A DNA stretch of 64,000 bases, taken from Bacteroidaceae bacterium. Lineage in GTDB: Bacteria > Bacteroidota > Bacteroidia > Bacteroidales > Bacteroidaceae. Positions within the stretch are counted from its first letter, which is position 1. Each line of letters begins with the position of its first letter. The DNA is taken from positions 1-64,000 of the forward strand of contig JAFXDG010000105.1 in NCBI GenBank assembly GCA_017521285.1, in the 5' to 3' direction. Both the position numbers and the translations under genes were made by a program. Under the pieces are notes generated by a model that saw nothing but the letters and a program-made list of their open reading frames with translations, was not told the DNA's origin and did no database searches. Shown here one piece after another: positions 61,072-64,000 of the stretch.

Positions 61072-61112
61072 AAGGGAGGGCCTATCCATCACGGACAAGC
61101 CCTCCCTTTCTA
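61072..61112. terminator. Terminator between the ATPase and OmpA-like genes
   Basis: Perfect 10-bp stem AAGGGAGGGC / GCCCTCCCTT with a 17-nt loop. It can serve both convergent genes. Confidence 0.8.
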
Positions 61113-61167
61113 AAATTTATCAATGAAAAAAAAGTTTTAGTGCTCTTGTTCGGAGCTGTATGTCTGG

Positions 61168-62574
61168 CTATAGATACAGCAGGATTCTGGTATGGCGGTT
61201 CGCCTCATTGGGCGAGTAATCGTCAATGCCGCCATCGAAAATCTGAGAGATGGTGCCATTTTCCATACCACGTTTCATCAGTTCCTCTGCAATGAATCTG
61301 GCACGGGAACGGCTGAGGTTATCATTGATGGCTTCACTGCCTGTGGCACTGTCGGCAGCGCCGATGACCTTAACTTTCAAGCCATATTTCTTGGCGATGC
61401 GTGCTACTTCGTCGAGATTGACGAGCTGTGACCTGTTGAGCAACCTGTCAGTGCCAAGTTCAAAGAAGAAATAGATGGGCGCACCTATGCAAACCTTTCC
61501 TGAGTGGATGAGCGAAAGGTAATCGTCTTCCGGTTCACTTTCAGCATTGCCATATTCTTCTGTACAAGAGGCGGACTCCATGACCTTTGTCTTTTGACCA
61601 TTACCATACTTGTCTCTCATTCTTGCACGCAGCGAGTTGAGACCGCTGTAGTCGTTTCGAGGATAGCCATTTGTGACGGAAGAAGCGGCATCGTCAGAAA
61701 AGAGGTGGCCGTACTTGTCCAGAAGTCCCTCGATGGCAAGAATCTTGCGCAGCTGCTCCAGAGTCTGACAATCTCGATCGTGCTGGGCGTGATAGCGGCT
61801 GTTGCTGTCAGAAAGGGATGAGGCGTATGCCGAAAGCCATTCGTTCTGTGCGATGTACGGGCGAGCGTCTATCACTCGCTTCCAGCCAGTCTTGCCGATG
61901 CGGACAGAGAGGCCGAGGGATGCGGACAGCAGATGGTCGCCAAGGCGGTGTGCCTTGCCATAGCCGTCAAAATCCTGCATGGTGGTCATGTTGCCTATCT
62001 CTGCCGTAACAGCAATGCGTGGGGAGAGATGATACTGCCCCTGTATGCCGTAGGAAATGGCAAAGGGCTTGTGGGCATTCACCTTGTTGTGCAGCATACC
62101 CACGCCCACGTATGGAATGACACTCCATCTGGCAAGAGTGTGTACATCGTCCTTGTAGAGGTTGCCGAGGACATTCCACATGAAATCAGCACGCAGGTAC
62201 TGGTAGTCCTGCGAGGAGTTGTTGCAGTCGTTGAACTGCATACCGCCATAGTTCAGACGACCGCCGACGGAAGGTGTGAACCATTTGCCGATCGACACGG
62301 AGAATGCCGGTTTCATGCGACCGAATAGGTCGTTGCATCCGAGCGGTTTGCCGAGGAAGACCGTAGTTCCTCCTGCCGCTTGGACAAACCAGTTGTCCGT
62401 CCATGGCGAAGCTACCAATGCCCCTTTCATGTAGGAAGGTTTAAGCGGACGAAGCATACCGTCTGCCGAAAGTCTGCATACAACGGTGGTGGTGTCCGCC
62501 GTGCGGTGATAGTCTTTGGCTTGCGCACCCAATGAAAGGGCGAAGCCAAGGGATAGAATAAGTATTTTTCTCAT
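61168..62574 (-). CDS. Outer-membrane beta-barrel protein with C-terminal OmpA domain
   Basis: A protein of 468 residues from the ATG at 62574. Signal peptide about 1-19 (ending AQAK). An N-terminal eight-strand-type barrel (about 55-240) is followed by a linker and an OmpA-like peptidoglycan-binding domain at the end (FFFELGTDRLLNRSQLVNLD, then LKVKVIGAADSATGS and LSRSRARFIAEELMKRG). Its place beside the relaxase suggests a surface or envelope-stability role for the element. A role in recipient recognition or exclusion is possible; no direct evidence. Confidence 0.8.
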   Translation of the reverse strand: MRKILILSLGFALSLGAQAKDYHRTADTTTVVCRLSADGMLRPLKPSYMKGALVASPWTDNWFVQAAGGTTVFLGKPLGCNDLFGRMKPAFSVSIGKWFTPSVGGRLNYGGMQFNDCNNSSQDYQYLRADFMWNVLGNLYKDDVHTLARWSVIPYVGVGMLHNKVNAHKPFAISYGIQGQYHLSPRIAVTAEIGNMTTMQDFDGYGKAHRLGDHLLSASLGLSVRIGKTGWKRVIDARPYIAQNEWLSAYASSLSDSNSRYHAQHDRDCQTLEQLRKILAIEGLLDKYGHLFSDDAASSVTNGYPRNDYSGLNSLRARMRDKYGNGQKTKVMESASCTEEYGNAESEPEDDYLSLIHSGKVCIGAPIYFFFELGTDRLLNRSQLVNLDEVARIAKKYGLKVKVIGAADSATGSEAINDNLSRSRARFIAEELMKRGMENGTISQIFDGGIDDYSPNEANRHTRILLYL

Positions 62575-62628
62575 GTTGTTCAATTTAATCTGGTGAATAC
62601 TATAACAGGTGATACGTGACAGTGCCGC

Positions 62629-64000
62629 TTATCGTTTCTTCCTTTTGCCGGAAGAGGGGCGCATCATGCGTGCAGCTTTCATCATGCAACGGCGTGCCCA
62701 AGCGCGTTCATCCTCGTCATCGTCACGTCCCCATTTGAGGTCGGACGAACTGCCGCCACCGCCATGACCTTCGGCAAAGGTGGTGGCATCATCGACGTAG
62801 CCGAGGAATAGAAGCGTGGCACAGTACATCACCTCCGTTCCATTCTCCGCAAAGGCCTGAAGCAGGGAACCGTCAAACACGTCCTTGCCCTCATTGGAAA
62901 GCCGTGCCACACGTTCGGAGAACTCGCTGACCATGTTTTCGAGAAGGGCATTTCTGAGAACGGTGTCCGCACCTTGTCGGATAGTATCGGAATATCTGTG
63001 TGCCTCCTGCCGCAACTCCTCCGTGCGCTCCTTCATGGCGGTCATCTCCTCACGCAGGGCATCGAGCTTGCGGTCAGCCTCTGAGAGCTTCTCCTGCTTG
63101 TCGTCCAGTTTCGACTGGATAGCGGACAGTTCCTGCTCCAGCTCTTGGACTTGCTGACGGAGAGCATCAGGATTGTCGTGACCTGCAAGAATCTGCCGAT
63201 GCAATTCAGCAAGTGCCGCCTCCTTCTCAGCCTTCTCCTGCAAGAGGTTGTTGACCATTGAGGTGAGTCCTTTTACTCTCCGCTCTGCCAGACGGGTGTC
63301 CGATTGGAGCGAGGCGAGTGTCCGCTGATGGGTGGCGACGGACTGCTCAATGGTGGTGCACTGTTCTGACAGCTGGCGGCGGTATTCTTCGGTGGTGCGG
63401 TGGCGTGCTCCCGTCTCTGAGACGGAAGTTCCGCGCTCCATGCCCCAACGCTTGTTGACATCGGCAAATTCGCTGTGCAGGGCTTTCATCCTGGCAGAAA
63501 ACTCGTACTTGTCCTTTCCGGCGAATATCTGTTTGTATGCAAACTTGCCGTCCTTGATTGGCAAGAGGGTGCAGTGAACGTGCGGATTGGTTTCGTCCAA
63601 GTGTAAGATGAAAGCGACGATGTTCTCCTCACCGTATTTGTCCGCAACAAAGCGGTAAACATCCTTTGCCCATTCCTCAATGTCCTTGCATCGGGTTAGA
63701 TGCGAATTGTCCGCTCCGTGAGTGAGATTCACCTTCTGGTCACCGAATGCCAATTCTGTCATACGTTCTCGTGAGCCTCCGAAGATGAAATTGACCACTG
63801 TGCGGAAGCGTGGCTCTGCCAGTCCCTCGTTGGGGTCTTTGATTCCACGGCTCCGCAGGATGTCTGCCATGCGCTCCGGGATGCTTCGGCTCTTGTCTAT
63901 AGGACAAACCTTGCCGCCCCGAACCTCGAAGTTGAGCCGCTCACGGCTGCGGTCGTAGTTGCCTGTTGATTCAGCGGATCCCCAACCCTTTTCCGTCCAA
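62629..64000 (-). CDS. MobV-family relaxase, N-terminus outside the window
   Basis: The reading frame runs to the right edge, so the start is missing; at least 456 residues are present. The end nearest the edge reads KGWGSAESTGNYDRSRERLN, as in Pre/Mob MobV relaxases, and the catalytic metal motif FILHLDETNPHVHC follows. Next come an EFSARMKALHSEFADVNKRW segment and a long coiled coil. The last 70 residues are acidic then basic (SGKRKKR). It nicks oriT and leads the strand into the channel through the coupling protein at 25943. oriT should lie just upstream of its start, outside the window. Confidence 0.9.
   Translation of the reverse strand, partial: WTEKGWGSAESTGNYDRSRERLNFEVRGGKVCPIDKSRSIPERMADILRSRGIKDPNEGLAEPRFRTVVNFIFGGSRERMTELAFGDQKVNLTHGADNSHLTRCKDIEEWAKDVYRFVADKYGEENIVAFILHLDETNPHVHCTLLPIKDGKFAYKQIFAGKDKYEFSARMKALHSEFADVNKRWGMERGTSVSETGARHRTTEEYRRQLSEQCTTIEQSVATHQRTLASLQSDTRLAERRVKGLTSMVNNLLQEKAEKEAALAELHRQILAGHDNPDALRQQVQELEQELSAIQSKLDDKQEKLSEADRKLDALREEMTAMKERTEELRQEAHRYSDTIRQGADTVLRNALLENMVSEFSERVARLSNEGKDVFDGSLLQAFAENGTEVMYCATLLFLGYVDDATTFAEGHGGGGSSSDLKWGRDDDEDERAWARRCMMKAARMMRPSSGKRKKR

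Noticed and set aside
1..64000. tRNA or rRNA genes, insertion sequences
   Set aside because: No cloverleaf pattern, rRNA sequence or transposase gene was seen on either strand; a tRNA scan would be needed to be certain.

Overview
The window is the left part of a Bacteroidales (Bacteroides/Prevotella-type) chromosome segment. It starts with the last codons of dnaK and then enters a large integrative and conjugative element (ICE) that runs past the right edge. The evidence for Bacteroidales is the class-specific promoter form (TTTG, about 20 bp, TAnnTTTG) at several sites, a Bacteroidetes-type conjugation set (two DUF4134 proteins, DUF4133, TraG, TraJ, TraK, TraL, TraM, TraN, TraO), a fimbrillin-like lipoprotein, an UpxY regulator and a MobV relaxase. 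No rRNA, tRNA, CRISPR array or insertion sequence was seen.

Layout. 1-140: dnaK end and its terminator. 143-5043: integration and control module with a leader peptide, a zinc-finger/HTH protein, a tyrosine integrase, a protein of unknown function, two excisionase-like HTH proteins and a RepA-like helicase. 5044-6143: a tandem repeat that could be a replication origin, then a DnaG-like primase. 6300-8805: a three-gene overlapping operon (AbiEi-like protein, AbiEii-like nucleotidyltransferase, metallophosphoesterase), a probable toxin-antitoxin or defence unit. 9027-28683: the transfer operon, which carries three unusual insertions or additions: a phage-type antirepressor pair, a fimbrillin-like lipoprotein pair and a secreted lysozyme.

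28772-32359 looks like the regulatory head of a phase-variable capsule locus: a Tsr-like tyrosine recombinase, a promoter between near-perfect inverted repeats, upxY, and a WecA-type glycosyltransferase cut short and fused in frame to a GNAT acetyltransferase. The promoter as sequenced points away from upxY, so the locus appears to be OFF. Downstream, 32403-37993 holds a complete RND efflux operon (membrane fusion protein, pump, outer-membrane factor). 38101-39391 is a scar: a truncated second copy of the unknown protein joined to the 3' third of glmS. 39626-41316 is an ImmA/IrrE plus DUF4411 (PIN-like) toxin-antitoxin pair.

42329-58602 is one long co-directional operon of mostly uncharacterised genes: a DUF4099-like protein, a Toprim protein, a PH-domain membrane protein, small exported proteins, a degenerate M23 peptidase read through a likely frameshift, an ArdC-like/MutS-I fusion, a glucosaminidase-M23 enzyme, an SSB-like protein and an ArdC zincin. 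It shares an exact 18-bp upstream element with the transfer operon, so the two probably switch on together. The likely division of labour is that the 9-28 kb operon builds the channel and the 42-58 kb operon prepares the cell wall and protects or processes incoming single-stranded DNA. The right end (58.7-64 kb) has a DUF2958 gene, an AAA/DUF4143 ATPase, an OmpA-like barrel protein and the MobV relaxase, whose N-terminus lies outside the window.

Two families of short hairpin repeats, five copies each, mark gene ends inside the element. All functional assignments are from reading motifs; no database search was run.
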